Source of the DNA: Ponticaulis sp.
GTDB taxonomy: Bacteria; Pseudomonadota; Alphaproteobacteria; Caulobacterales; Hyphomonadaceae
DNA: 64,000 nt
Reading direction: 5' to 3'
Assembly: GCA_002723155.1 (NCBI GenBank)
Contig: PBNO01000004.1
Span: forward strand, 220,943 to 284,942
Shown: positions 12,224-20,510 of the stretch, piece after piece
Numbering within the stretch: the stretch's first letter is position 1
Layout of the letters: each line of letters starts with the position of its first letter
Notes under the pieces: generated by a model
Database searches by the model: none
What the model was told of the DNA's origin: nothing
What the model saw: only the letters and a program-made list of their open reading frames with translations
Position numbers and translations under genes: made by a program

Positions 12224-13207
12224 TTATGCGTCCTCAAAACCTTCAAAAGCTTTCAGCGCGTCCGTATTGCCAGCCTCAAGCGCTTTAATGAGATCGGCGA
12301 GATCGTCTTTGCGCGTGGTTTTCTTGGCCGGCTTCACCGTGAGCGGCTTCTGGTAAACCAGAGTAGACCAGCCATCGCGGCGGATACGGTCAACCAGCTT
12401 CAGGCCGCGACCGGCAAAGGCGCCCCGCACGCTTGGTTCCTGGAAGGTCAGGAGGCCCGAGAGGATAACCACACCGCCTGGCTTCAGAACGCGGGTCAGA
12501 TCGCCAGACATGCTGATCAGCGGCTTTGCGAGGATATTCGCAAAGATTGTATCGTAAGGTGCTGACGTCTGGATAAGTTTCGCCTTTGTGCCTTTGGCTT
12601 CGACGAGCTTGACCTGATTGGCGACCTTGTTGTTCTCAACATTCACCTGAGAGACGCGAACGCTGACCGGGTCGATATCGCTGGCAATCGCAGACGTACC
12701 GCCGCGCTTAACCGCTGCGATGGCCAGAACGCCCGAGCCTGTGCCGACATCAAGCACTTTGCCGATCTTGCGACGGCGCGCATGGTTTTCCAGCGCAAGC
12801 AGGCAGCCTGCAGTCGTGCCGTGGTGGCCTGTACCAAATGCGAGACCCGCCTCGATCCAGAGCGGAATGCGACCCGGATGGCCTTTGGCGAGCTGGTGTG
12901 CACCGGCGACGACGAACGGCCCGGCATGCACGGCAGGAAGCCCTTCAAGAGACATGGCAACCCAGTCCATGTCTTCCAGTTCCTGAACCACAGGGCTCAG
13001 CTCCGGCGCGATAAGCTCCATAATGCCTGCGCAACCATAGGCCGTGTCGAAGTCGGACGCATACGCATCGATACGCCAGAGCGTACGGCTCTCTTCCTTC
13101 GTGTCGACAGCGTCGGCAGGAGACGGATCGAGCCATGTCAGCGCGTCGGCCACGGCTTCAATCACTTTACGGGGTGCAGTTGCAGATACCATGTACATGA
13201 CGCCCAT
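12224..13207 (-). CDS. prmA: Ribosomal protein L11 methyltransferase PrmA
   Basis: SAM-dependent methylation of ribosomal protein L11. The C-terminal Rossmann domain shows motif I KVLDVGTGSGVLAIAAVKRG and the family-typical preceding block LAFGTGHHGTTAGCLLALE. The motif FANILAKPLISM corresponds to the catalytic N-(I/L)-L-A motif. The N-terminal L11-recognition domain is present but divergent. An extra Lys-rich and acidic tail of about 45 residues (from VKPAKKTTRKDD onward) follows the methyltransferase fold and is not part of the family core. Total length 327 versus about 290 in E. coli. Confidence 0.9.
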   Translation of the reverse strand: MGVMYMVSATAPRKVIEAVADALTWLDPSPADAVDTKEESRTLWRIDAYASDFDTAYGCAGIMELIAPELSPVVQELEDMDWVAMSLEGLPAVHAGPFVVAGAHQLAKGHPGRIPLWIEAGLAFGTGHHGTTAGCLLALENHARRRKIGKVLDVGTGSGVLAIAAVKRGGTSAIASDIDPVSVRVSQVNVENNKVANQVKLVEAKGTKAKLIQTSAPYDTIFANILAKPLISMSGDLTRVLKPGGVVILSGLLTFQEPSVRGAFAGRGLKLVDRIRRDGWSTLVYQKPLTVKPAKKTTRKDDLADLIKALEAGNTDALKAFEGFEDA

Positions 13208-13271
13208 AAACTACGGAACGGGCGTCGGTGGAATACCTTTTTTTCGTCTCGCGATGAGGTCCGAAAATTGC

Positions 13272-14003
13272 CTATCGGCTGAGCGGAGCTGCTTCGGTGT
13301 CGGTCACCGCAAGGCGCGGGTCGATCCATGGCGGGAAATCGAACGGATTACGTGGTGTGAGCCCGCGGCCCCAAACGCCCGCCTGATAGGTGCCGGTCAG
13401 AACTTCATAGTGGAGGTGAATGCCTGTCACGTGGCCGGACGCGCCCATGCGGCCAAGCGGCTCACCATAGTGCACGGTCTCGCCAACTTCGATATTGTCC
13501 TCGACATATTCAAGGTGGGCGTAGCGCGTGTAGACGCCGCTGCCATGATCAATGAGGATGGAAAGACCGAAACCGGAGTTATAGCCCGCTTCAAGGATTG
13601 TGCCTGCACCGCCAGAAAACACGCGGCTGGCCGGACGGGATGTAATATCCAAACCATTATGCGGGCGCGTTCTGCCATTCAGTGTGCGAATACCAAAGCC
13701 GGAGCTGACGCAGGCATTGTTGGCCGGAGCGGTCACGAGCGGCACGCCGTTCACGACAACAAGACGGGAATATTCGATCACTTCGCGGTTGGAGTCTGTG
13801 TCCGGCGCATTTGATACGCTCGAGCCTGAGCACAGAAAGAGCCGCTCATTCGGATAGAGACGTTCCACGTTTGCTTCGATGACCGGTCCACTTGCTGGCG
13901 GGACTGTGGCTTGCGTGCGTCCGTTTCTGACAGGTGCCGGATTGCTCGCACAGGCGGCGAGAAAGAGAGCGCTGGCGGAAAGTACGGCTATCGAACGCAA
14001 CAT
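13272..14003 (-). CDS. M23-family (LytM) metallopeptidase lipoprotein
   Basis: A probable periplasmic peptidoglycan endopeptidase anchored by lipid. The 243-residue product has a signal peptide with lipobox LAAC (Cys18) and a LytM domain with complete zinc/catalytic set: H115-x3-D119 in RPHNGLDI, and H196-x-H198 in GIHLHYEV; H163 in YAHLEYV is the additional conserved histidine. The spacer GASGHVTG is typical of active M23 enzymes, so it is probably a hydrolase rather than an inactive NlpD/EnvC-type activator. It is upstream of prmA by 64 bases on the same strand. Confidence 0.88.
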   Translation of the reverse strand: MLRSIAVLSASALFLAACASNPAPVRNGRTQATVPPASGPVIEANVERLYPNERLFLCSGSSVSNAPDTDSNREVIEYSRLVVVNGVPLVTAPANNACVSSGFGIRTLNGRTRPHNGLDITSRPASRVFSGGAGTILEAGYNSGFGLSILIDHGSGVYTRYAHLEYVEDNIEVGETVHYGEPLGRMGASGHVTGIHLHYEVLTGTYQAGVWGRGLTPRNPFDFPPWIDPRLAVTDTEAAPLSR

Positions 14004-14152
14004 GTCTGACCCTCAGGATTTCTTTCGCGTGACGTGGTGTGACTATGGAAAACACCAGATTAACCCTCAGGGGGTGAACGTTCGATAAATGTCGCTGCGT
14101 GCAAGTGCGGAAAATTCGGCTAAGGTGTCTGAATGACAGCGGAGGGTGCAAC

Positions 14153-15031
14153 ATGAAGCATATACTGACGGCCGCTTGCGTAAGCGCGGCGAGCGCGCTG
14201 GTCGCGCAAACCGCCTTCGCAGACGGGTATCCGCCTTGCCATTACGCGCCGGGCTATTCGATCGATTATACAGACTCTACCGAAGCCTTCCTGATGGTGA
14301 ACTGTCTGGCCGATCCTGATCCTGTCGTCAGAGACGAAATCGCCTACACCACCATTGTTGAAATTCTGCGCAACCACACACCCGATGCGCCGGAACTCTT
14401 CGAGCTGATGAACATGCTGATCGAGCGTCTGGATGAAGCCGGCAGTGACCCGAATGGCTTTCAGGGCCCGTTTGTTGCGCTGGCGCTGGCAGAGATTGCA
14501 CGGACCGACCGCGTGCATGGCTGGATGAGCACCGATATGAGGTCAGACCTCGTCACCATAGGTGCAGAATATCTTTCCGGCGTGAGTGACTATCGCGGCT
14601 TTGATGACGACGAAGGCTGGCGGCACGGCGTCGCACATGGCGCAGACCTTTTAATGCAGCTCTCGCTGAACGAGGCGATCACCGAAGATGATGCGCTGAT
14701 GATCCTTGCCGCGATAGCAAGCAAAGTCGCGCCTGCGGATGGCCCTGCCTATACCGCTGGCGAGCCGGAACGCCTTGCGCGGCCTGTTCTGTTTCTCGCA
14801 AGGTCCGGCAAGGTGAGGGATGAGACATGGGATGCGTTCTTCGCGATGATCGCACCGGATGAGAGCGACCCGCGCTGGCAGGCACCGTACGCATCGCAAG
14901 CCGGCCTTAACACCCTGCATAACACCCGGGCCTTCGCAAACACGCTATATGTAAATGGCGATGTGAGCGATGCCGAAGCCCTTAATGCGCTTCGGGACCG
15001 CTCACTCGAATTGATAATTTCCCTGCCTTAA
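14153..15031 (+). CDS. DUF2785 family exported protein
   Basis: Function unknown. The 292-residue product begins with a cleavable signal peptide (predicted cut after AQTAFA). It then shows the DUF2785 hallmark near its N-terminus: a short block NCLADPDPVVRDEIAYTTI followed by helical repeats (FVALALAEIARTD, RHGVAHGADLLMQLSLN). The chosen ATG at 14153 has GGAGGG at 14141-14146 in front; an upstream in-frame start at 14099 lacks one. DUF2785 proteins are usually cytoplasmic, so the signal peptide is somewhat unusual. It is divergent from the M23 lipoprotein. Confidence 0.75.
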   Translation: MKHILTAACVSAASALVAQTAFADGYPPCHYAPGYSIDYTDSTEAFLMVNCLADPDPVVRDEIAYTTIVEILRNHTPDAPELFELMNMLIERLDEAGSDPNGFQGPFVALALAEIARTDRVHGWMSTDMRSDLVTIGAEYLSGVSDYRGFDDDEGWRHGVAHGADLLMQLSLNEAITEDDALMILAAIASKVAPADGPAYTAGEPERLARPVLFLARSGKVRDETWDAFFAMIAPDESDPRWQAPYASQAGLNTLHNTRAFANTLYVNGDVSDAEALNALRDRSLELIISLP

Positions 15032-15042
15032 AAAAAGGCGGG

Positions 15043-15573
15043 TCAGGCGACAATGCTTAGGAAGTTCTGAGGGGCAGAAACTGTCGCCTGACCACGTGGA
15101 GAATAGCCGGATATCTGGGCGCCGCTGAAGCCTGTCTGGGGTTCCAGATCTTCATTGCGGACGTCGAACCCTCGCTCCTGGGCAAAAGAACGAAGGCCGT
15201 CTAAATCGACATCGCCCCGATCCGACACGAAATTCGCAGCCTCATCGCCAAAACGGGCCGCAAGGTCTGTGCGGGTGGTGGCGGTCCGTTCTTCTGCGAT
15301 GAGGTTTGTCAGGGCGTCGAGATCCACTACGCCTGACTCCGAGACTACTCCGTCGGCACCCTGACCGAAAACATCGGTCAGGCGGGTAGAGAGTGCTTCT
15401 GTATCAATCTCGGAACTGCGAATAGTTTCCCGAAGTCGCTCTAGTGGTCCTGGGGGTGGAGGAAGATCGAGCTGGCTCGGGCGTTGTGCAGCCTGTTCAG
15501 GCTGGACGGGGGCGGAACCACCAAACGGCTGCAATGCAGCGTATGCTGAGGCTCGCGATATACTATCAACCAT
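15043..15573 (-). CDS. Uncharacterised 176-residue protein with repeated acidic helices
   Basis: Not recognised. ATG at 15573 is preceded by GAGGAG on the minus strand, a good ribosome binding site. There is no signal peptide or membrane helix. Residues 20-45 are Pro/Gln-rich, and the middle holds at least two similar units around VVDLDALTNLIAEE and DVDLDGLRSFAQER. Each ends a D-x-D-x-L loop before a helix, loosely resembling degenerate EF-hands. The C-terminus is Gly/Ser/Gln-rich. The overall look (short N-terminal helix, disordered parts, no signal) resembles an extracytoplasmic or surface-associated protein, but this is only an impression. Confidence 0.6.
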   Translation of the reverse strand: MVDSISRASAYAALQPFGGSAPVQPEQAAQRPSQLDLPPPPGPLERLRETIRSSEIDTEALSTRLTDVFGQGADGVVSESGVVDLDALTNLIAEERTATTRTDLAARFGDEAANFVSDRGDVDLDGLRSFAQERGFDVRNEDLEPQTGFSGAQISGYSPRGQATVSAPQNFLSIVA

Positions 15574-15823
15574 GTTGTTGCTCCTCGTGTTTCTACAAGG
15601 CGCATCTGCTGGAGGGCATCAGAGCGGCTTTCGCCATACCCATATCTGCCTTCCGCTCGGGCTGGGTGACTTCTGTCACTGCCGATACGTCGGTCTGTGA
15701 TCTTAAGAATACGTTCAAAGGTTTTAACAAAAGTTACCAGAGCTTGATGAAATCTTAAGGCTCCTCGGGCCTGATGGTCTGAAACAAGCCGGACCATAAC
15801 CGGCGGGGACAGGGTGAAAACCG

Positions 15824-16570
15824 ATGAAGCTATTTCGATATCTTCCGATTGATGACGCGTTCTGGCGCGAACTGACAGGATCAGAGCTCTATTGCGGGCA
15901 TGCTGACGGGCTCAATATAAATGATCCGCCCGAGTGTCGGATAGATATGGAAGCGGCCATCGCCCGCGCCCGCGCTGTTGTGACAGACCGGGAACGCCTT
16001 GAAGAAATCGCCTTTCTGGAACGCCGCCTGGACCGGTATGAGGAAAAGCGCAGCGCCATGGGGGTCTGCTCTTTCAGCGCCGTGCCGGACAATACCGTGA
16101 ACTGGTCCCGCCGCGCAGATGATCATAAAGGTGTCTGCCTGACTTATAGCCTGCCCGACGATTATATCATCCGTCCGTTTCCACGAGCCGATGCCGGCTC
16201 TGTCCTCCTTGGTGTGCAGCCGGTAAAATACGGCAACAACGCCGTGACCGAATGGCTGGTGCATGGCGATTTCTACGCCCCGACCGGTGGCTCTATCGTC
16301 GATAACGCCGCCGTGCGTTCCGTCACCACCAAAGGCATAGCCTGGGCCTATGAACAGGAAGTCCGCCTGCTCACGCATGAAAAGACCAATTTCCGCCTGC
16401 CGCTGGACAGTCTCAATCAGGTGATGTTCGGCATGTCGATCAGCGATGAGGCCAAACAGCAGATTGCCCGACGCGCCAAAGAGCGGAACCCGTCAGTGAA
16501 ATTCCTGCAGGCCCAGCCGAGCGCGGCCTCTGACTATGGCATGCACGTCATGCTGACAGATTTCGTCTAG
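15824..16570 (+). CDS. DUF2971 family protein
   Basis: Function unknown. The 248-residue product shows the DUF2971 pattern: N-terminal LFRYLPIDDAFWREL, a NDPPE block, a central VCSFSAVPDNTVNWSRRADD with HKGVCLTYS, and a C-terminal E-V-R-L motif in AYEQEVRLLTH. DUF2971 proteins occur scattered in bacteria, often near mobile or defence genes. The gene is preceded by a 250-base gap and is convergent with the DUF3291 gene, overlapping its end by 4 bases. Confidence 0.7.
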   Translation: MKLFRYLPIDDAFWRELTGSELYCGHADGLNINDPPECRIDMEAAIARARAVVTDRERLEEIAFLERRLDRYEEKRSAMGVCSFSAVPDNTVNWSRRADDHKGVCLTYSLPDDYIIRPFPRADAGSVLLGVQPVKYGNNAVTEWLVHGDFYAPTGGSIVDNAAVRSVTTKGIAWAYEQEVRLLTHEKTNFRLPLDSLNQVMFGMSISDEAKQQIARRAKERNPSVKFLQAQPSAASDYGMHVMLTDFV

Positions 16571-17052
16571 GCCGCCGGCGCGCAGGCGTGGGTGCGGTGC
16601 ATCTTCGCCTCTTTCAGCCAGTCCCAGCCGAACGCCTCGTCTGTGTCCCCGTTGGCGCGGCGCAGCTCCAGCTTTTCGAGCGCTTCTTCCAGAGTGGGTT
16701 CATGGCCTTCGGGCACCCACCACATAACGAAATGCATTTCGCCAAGCACTTCGAACCATTCCTCGCGGCGCTCATAAAACTTCTTATGGACAGTGCCCCA
16801 GACAAAGCGTTCAAGGCTTTCCACATCGCGCCAGACGGTCAGGTTCGCCACATGCTGCGGGTCGCCCTCAATCTTTGCATCAGTATTGCCCGTGCCGGGT
16901 TCGCCCGAGCCTTCCATCATCCAGACAAAGCCCGGCATGCGTTTGCCGAGCCCGTTGATGAGATCGAGATTGTCCATGAAGTCCTTCACTCGCGGATCAT
17001 CCGTCGGCGCAACAAGTCGCCCGACATTCAGCTCTGCCAGATGATATTTCAT
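16567..17052 (-). CDS. DUF3291 domain protein
   Basis: A 161-residue ferredoxin-like (antibiotic-biosynthesis-monooxygenase-like) fold protein of unknown activity. Diagnostic segments are LAELNVGRLVAPTDDPRV at the N-terminus, PGFVWMMEG, LTVWRDVESLERFVW, and FVMWWVPEGHEPTLEEALE, followed by an AFGWDW tail. I chose ATG at 17052 because GGAAGGGA lies just upstream and MKYHLAELN is the family start. The longer frame to 17106 adds 18 unrelated residues. It overlaps the convergent DUF2971 gene by 4 bases. Confidence 0.85.
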   Translation of the reverse strand: MKYHLAELNVGRLVAPTDDPRVKDFMDNLDLINGLGKRMPGFVWMMEGSGEPGTGNTDAKIEGDPQHVANLTVWRDVESLERFVWGTVHKKFYERREEWFEVLGEMHFVMWWVPEGHEPTLEEALEKLELRRANGDTDEAFGWDWLKEAKMHRTHACAPAA

Positions 17053-17113
17053 GATGTGTCCCTTCCGTCCTGAAGGAGAGGTGGGGGCTGACAGCGAAGA
17101 ACGCAATTACCGA

Positions 17114-18199
17114 TTAGTCCCGCAGAAGAAATTCAGCGCGTTCGCGGATCGCCGGTCGTTTTGAGGCTTTAAGGCGCTCAATAACAGGTCTGAAATCAGC
17201 AATGTCCGTTCGCGTTGTGATGAGGGACTGAAGCGCCGTTTTTACGATAAGTGGTGATTTGTCTTTGAGGGCCTCTGCATAAAGCTGATGAACGTCCACG
17301 GAAATTGAAAGCGGGCGTGAGACGATCTGCGGAACGCGGCGTTTTTCGTTAAAGAGCTTGTCGATCCACTCGAATTTGTATCCGTCCTGCCATTTGATAT
17401 TACCGTTCAGCAGTGGCTGGAGCGCTATGGAGCGAACCGAGGGGCGCAAAGACGTGTTCGACCAGATGTCCGGAAGAAATCGGTCTGTTTCGGCATGAAC
17501 AAGCAGGCGTTTAAGCAGATTTTCAGGGCGTGACTCCAGGCCCGCTGTCAGTCTGGAAATCAGCGTTTCGACGATATCCGGCGTAAAAAGAAAACCATTG
17601 AGCGCATTGATTTCCTGATGCTCCATGCGTCCGAAACGGCCGGTCTCTTCGAAGAGATAGCTTGCAACGCCGTCTATCAGCGCGCGCTTTGTCGAGGGGA
17701 GTGACCTTTGCATGGCTTGTAGCGCCGCGGCGCGCACATTCGGCACCCAGTCGTTCAGTAGATAGCAGAGCGACAAAACCTCGAATTCGCTTTTGCAAGG
17801 TGCTGAAATCGCGTTTGCTGCCGCTTCACGCTCATATCCGTTTCCGGAAAAGATAAAAAGAAACGGAGACTGCGCAGCTTCGTCCAGACGCGTTTTTCCG
17901 CGCCGCTGCTGGATGTGGGCATAGAGGAGAAAGCTCTTGAGGTCGTCGCGAACCGGAATGAAAGAGTGCACGGCCACCGCTTTCAGATCGGCGCGGATTT
18001 TCTCGTAAATGATATGATTGGTGAAACCGAAAAGTGTCGGCTTGAGTAACTGCATAAGGCGTTTCTGCAGCTCGGGCTTAAACAGTGTGCTCCTGCGCCA
18101 GCGGACCTCTTCGATGGTTGGGTATTGTCCGGGGCGCATCAGATTTGTCCATTGTTTCCGCGATTTTAGCATTGGATACCCAATTGGAACATTTCGCAA
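17114..18199 (-). CDS. Uncharacterised helical-repeat (HEAT-like) protein
   Basis: Not assigned to a named family. The 361-residue product has no signal peptide or membrane span. It appears almost wholly alpha-helical, with HEAT-like units such as NDWVPNVRAAALQAMQR, LRPSVRSIALQPLL, KDKSPLIVKTALQSLI and KRPAIRERAEFLL, where Pro/Val/Arg turns precede paired helices. This suggests a scaffold binding protein or nucleic acid. An internal start MLKSRKQW (18172) is possible. Codon use is less biased and more AT-rich than the core genes around it, which together with the neighbouring RAYT/REP unit points to an accessory region. Confidence 0.6.
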   Translation of the reverse strand: MRNVPIGYPMLKSRKQWTNLMRPGQYPTIEEVRWRRSTLFKPELQKRLMQLLKPTLFGFTNHIIYEKIRADLKAVAVHSFIPVRDDLKSFLLYAHIQQRRGKTRLDEAAQSPFLFIFSGNGYEREAAANAISAPCKSEFEVLSLCYLLNDWVPNVRAAALQAMQRSLPSTKRALIDGVASYLFEETGRFGRMEHQEINALNGFLFTPDIVETLISRLTAGLESRPENLLKRLLVHAETDRFLPDIWSNTSLRPSVRSIALQPLLNGNIKWQDGYKFEWIDKLFNEKRRVPQIVSRPLSISVDVHQLYAEALKDKSPLIVKTALQSLITTRTDIADFRPVIERLKASKRPAIRERAEFLLRD

Positions 18200-18266
18200 T
18201 CTGCGGGTGCGCCGCTATCCGTCGGAACTGGGCTCCGGCGGTTTTTTGATCTGCCTCTCAATATAG

Positions 18267-19268
18267 TCAGAGGCGTCTGATGTTCGGGGGAGGCGGTGGG
18301 TCGAGACAGGATAAATCCGGCAGGCCAGCATAAGGATCGGGCCGGATACCGAAGCCGATCTCTTCCAGCTTTGCTGACGCCAGATAGTGAATGAAGTTCA
18401 CGTCCTTGCGCTCAGCCTGCGTGGCCGCAGAGGCCCATAATTCTTCGGGCGGGCAGAAGTTTGCCAGCGGCGCAAACCAGAGCAGATGAGGGATTTGGTT
18501 TGGTTCTCGTGCCGCAGACACCCGCGCAGGCGGGTGTCCATGCTTGGTTCTAGCCGCCCTGTACTCAGCAACTTCATAGGCATGGGTTCCCGTCTGCACG
18601 GGAACCGGCGGTGACAAACTCGCTGGTTTCGTCTGGGCGTTCGATTGGTGCGGCAGCCCTGAGCGCGTTCCATGTTCGCCGCAGGCGGACGGGGACAATT
18701 CAGAAAGAACAACTCTTCGCGCGAGATTAAGCGCAAAGCGGTCAGCGTGCTCCAGCACATGAGACAGGCGCTTCAGGCGGGCAAAGAGATGCCCCGCTTC
18801 CACAAGCTGCAAACGATCCGGCAGGAAGGTATAGCGGCGCGAGCTGCCACGGCTCTTGCGGCCGCGCGCCTCGATGACAGGTGTCAGAACGCTGAATGCA
18901 GGCAGACGTGGCAGGTCGCGAAGCTGGTCGCGCAGGGCTTCATCTTCCCGCTCGGCAAGGCGCATTTCCTGTGGCGCGTTATGGCTTTTGCGTGATTTTG
19001 CGAGCGTGAACCGGCCGAGCGCGATCAGCTCTGCGGTCAGAAACAGGATGAAACAGCGCAGCAGGTATTCCAGCCGTTTCACATGGGTGAGGCCGTCGCT
19101 CATAAAGCGGCGCTGCATATAAGGGCGCCTGGTTTGAACGCCCTCTGGCGGGGCTTCGCAGTCGCCCTCTGCGCTATGATGTGCGCCCGCAATATAGCCC
19201 TTCAACCGGCGGGCAATTTCCCGCGGCTCATAGGACAGAATTTCTTCAGGGGCAGACACATCCGACAT
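18267..19268 (-). CDS. Uncharacterised protein carrying an in-frame palindromic insert
   Basis: No family recognised for the 333-residue product. The N-terminal two-thirds include a possible short hydrophobic helix (LRCFILFLTAELIALG) and Arg/Leu-rich helices; the C-terminus ends in a Pro-rich stretch (LDPPPPPNIRRL). Between about residues 210 and 260 the protein contains an odd block (PPVPVQTGTHAYEVAEYR, then HGHPPARVSAAREPNQ). This block is encoded by DNA with two perfect hairpins and reads like a translated intergenic repeat. The frame stays open across it, so the insert is either tolerated or spliced into a loop. Gene start MSDVSAPEE is plausible, but I cannot confirm expression. Confidence 0.5.
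   Translation of the reverse strand: MSDVSAPEEILSYEPREIARRLKGYIAGAHHSAEGDCEAPPEGVQTRRPYMQRRFMSDGLTHVKRLEYLLRCFILFLTAELIALGRFTLAKSRKSHNAPQEMRLAEREDEALRDQLRDLPRLPAFSVLTPVIEARGRKSRGSSRRYTFLPDRLQLVEAGHLFARLKRLSHVLEHADRFALNLARRVVLSELSPSACGEHGTRSGLPHQSNAQTKPASLSPPVPVQTGTHAYEVAEYRAARTKHGHPPARVSAAREPNQIPHLLWFAPLANFCPPEELWASAATQAERKDVNFIHYLASAKLEEIGFGIRPDPYAGLPDLSCLDPPPPPNIRRL
18517..18606. repeat. In-frame palindromic repeat element
   Basis: Two perfect hairpins lie 46 bases apart inside the coding frame. The first has arms GACACCCGC (18517-18525) and GCGGGTGTC (18530-18538) with a GCAG loop. The second has arms GGTTCCCGT (18585-18593) and ACGGGAACC (18598-18606) with a CTGC loop. Such tandem hairpins with GGGTGTC/GGTTCCCG arms are typical of dispersed alphaproteobacterial repeats. 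Total element extent may be about 18490-18645. Confidence 0.65.
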
Positions 19269-19324
19269 GACGGGAAGTGTGGGGGTGGGATGCGCGACGT
19301 TGGATTGTTTTTAGGTGGAAAAAC

Positions 19325-19359
19325 GTAGGGTGGATTAGATCGTAAGATCGTAATCCACC
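19325..19359. repeat. REP palindrome downstream of the RAYT gene
   Basis: GTAGGGTGGATTA (19325-19337) is paired with TAATCCACC (19351-19359), with an inner GATC-GTAA-GATC. It is the same palindrome as at 19888-19917 and sits 10 bases after the transposase stop. Confidence 0.85.
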
Positions 19360-19369
19360 GTTAGACGGG

Positions 19370-19855
19370 TTAGGCCGCGCGTTCCCATCCATCTTTGTAC
19401 CGATGCCATGACGAGTGCGGCCAATCGGCTGGATTGGCCACATATCCATGTTTCACAGGGTTCCAATGGATGTAATCCATGTGTGCGCCGAGGTCGGCAT
19501 CATCGCGGATAAGATGTTCCCAGTATCGGCGCTGCCATATGGCACGTTCGCCATGGCGGCGACCGGTCGGTGCGTGTCCCAGAGATTTGGTGAAATGGGT
19601 TTTGATCAGTCGCAGCCGTTTCGCGAAATCATGATCATCCTCCGGCAGGCGCCAGATTGTGTGAAAGTGGTCGGGGAGAAACACCCACGCGATCGTCTCG
19701 AAAGGATACTTAGCGCGCACTTTTTCAATGCATTGGTGCAGGAGACTGATTTCGTCCAGCAGCAGTCTTGAAGATCGGTCATCAAGACAAACAGTAAAAG
19801 CATAAGTGCCACCCGGCACGAAGAGACGACGATAATTTGGCATGAATTGGAACAT
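19370..19855 (-). CDS. REP-associated tyrosine transposase (RAYT, Y1/HUH family)
   Basis: Single-strand DNA nuclease related to IS200/IS605 TnpA that processes REP palindromes. The 161-residue product has the HUH motif in WVFLPDHFHTIWRLPED, the catalytic tyrosine region in HMDYIHWNPVKHGYV and the family WP-(H/Y)-S-S motif near the C-terminus (ADWPHSSWHRY). The start reads MFQFMPNYRRLFVPGGTYAFTV; MPNYRR five residues in is an alternative start. It is flanked on both sides by the palindromes GTAGGGTG(G/C)ATTA, its presumed substrates, and therefore forms a REPtron. It appears intact. Confidence 0.93.
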   Translation of the reverse strand: MFQFMPNYRRLFVPGGTYAFTVCLDDRSSRLLLDEISLLHQCIEKVRAKYPFETIAWVFLPDHFHTIWRLPEDDHDFAKRLRLIKTHFTKSLGHAPTGRRHGERAIWQRRYWEHLIRDDADLGAHMDYIHWNPVKHGYVANPADWPHSSWHRYKDGWERAA

Positions 19856-19887
19856 ACCAAGAACATCTGTGATTGAAAAGATAAAAT

Positions 19888-19917
19888 GTAGGGTGGATTA
19901 GCGCAGCGTAATCCACC
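19888..19917. repeat. REP palindrome upstream of the RAYT gene
   Basis: GTAGGGTGGATTA (19888-19900), an 8-base centre GCGCAGCG, and TAATCCACC (19909-19917): 9-bp perfect arms, in the same orientation as the downstream copy. Confidence 0.85.
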
Positions 19918-19932
19918 AACGTTCAGGTTTGT

Positions 19933-19965
19933 GGTGCATTACGACATGCGTCTAATGCACCCTAC
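19933..19965. repeat. Inverted REP palindrome at the end of the 163-residue lipoprotein gene
   Basis: GGTGCATTA (19933-19941) pairs with TAATGCACC (19953-19961), followed by CTAC. This is the REP head in opposite orientation, with one substituted base pair (G-C for C-G). Together with the copy at 19888 it makes a head-to-tail/inverted pair like a BIME. Confidence 0.8.
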
Positions 19966-20435
19966 GGGGCTTGAATAGTGCATACTGTTTCCAGCGGGAA
20001 AATGTCATGGTTTGGCCGCTCTCGCGGTCCATTCGAGGCAATTATTGCGTCGAGACCATTTAGCCACTCATCAAATTCCTCTCGCGGAATTTCCCCCAGT
20101 TCGACGAACTGAACATATCGAGCGGTCAACTCGCACCTCACATGCTGTAAACCTAAAAATGGGTGGTAATTGTCGGACAAAGCCAAATTAGAGAACGCTA
20201 TAAATTGTTCTACTGAGCCGCCTTGATTCAAGGTGAAGTAATCAATTAGCGCTGCACAGTTATCGGTGAGTGCAACCTGCAATAACCGCGAATGGGCGCG
20301 AACATCTTGTACCGGTCCACAAGTACGATTGAAGTCTGTGACAATTCCACTGGGTAGCTCAATACGCGAGGCACTCGAGCACCCAAAGCATATGAACACA
20401 AGCATCGGGAAAATCACGATGTGAGCGGTCTTCAT
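19962..20435 (-). CDS. Putative lipoprotein of unknown function
   Basis: No family recognised. From MKTAHIV (20435) the 157-residue product has a lipoprotein signal peptide with lipobox CFGC followed by Ser-Ser-Ala. The mature part contains several cysteines and a helical segment (TLNQGGSVEQFIAFSNLAL). An ATG at 20453 adds six residues and is possible. The gene is noticeably more AT-rich than the neighbours. Its TAG stop is formed by the first bases of the REP palindrome at 19962-19965, so the last residues (IQAP) may have been created by REP insertion. An imported or decaying gene is possible. Confidence 0.6.
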   Translation of the reverse strand: MKTAHIVIFPMLVFICFGCSSASRIELPSGIVTDFNRTCGPVQDVRAHSRLLQVALTDNCAALIDYFTLNQGGSVEQFIAFSNLALSDNYHPFLGLQHVRCELTARYVQFVELGEIPREEFDEWLNGLDAIIASNGPRERPNHDIFPLETVCTIQAP

Positions 20436-20510
20436 TTTAGCCTGAACGATCATAGCCCGTTCTCACTTTTCGCCGGCGCCTTAGTGATTCGCGGCAGCAA
20501 TATAAGTGCA

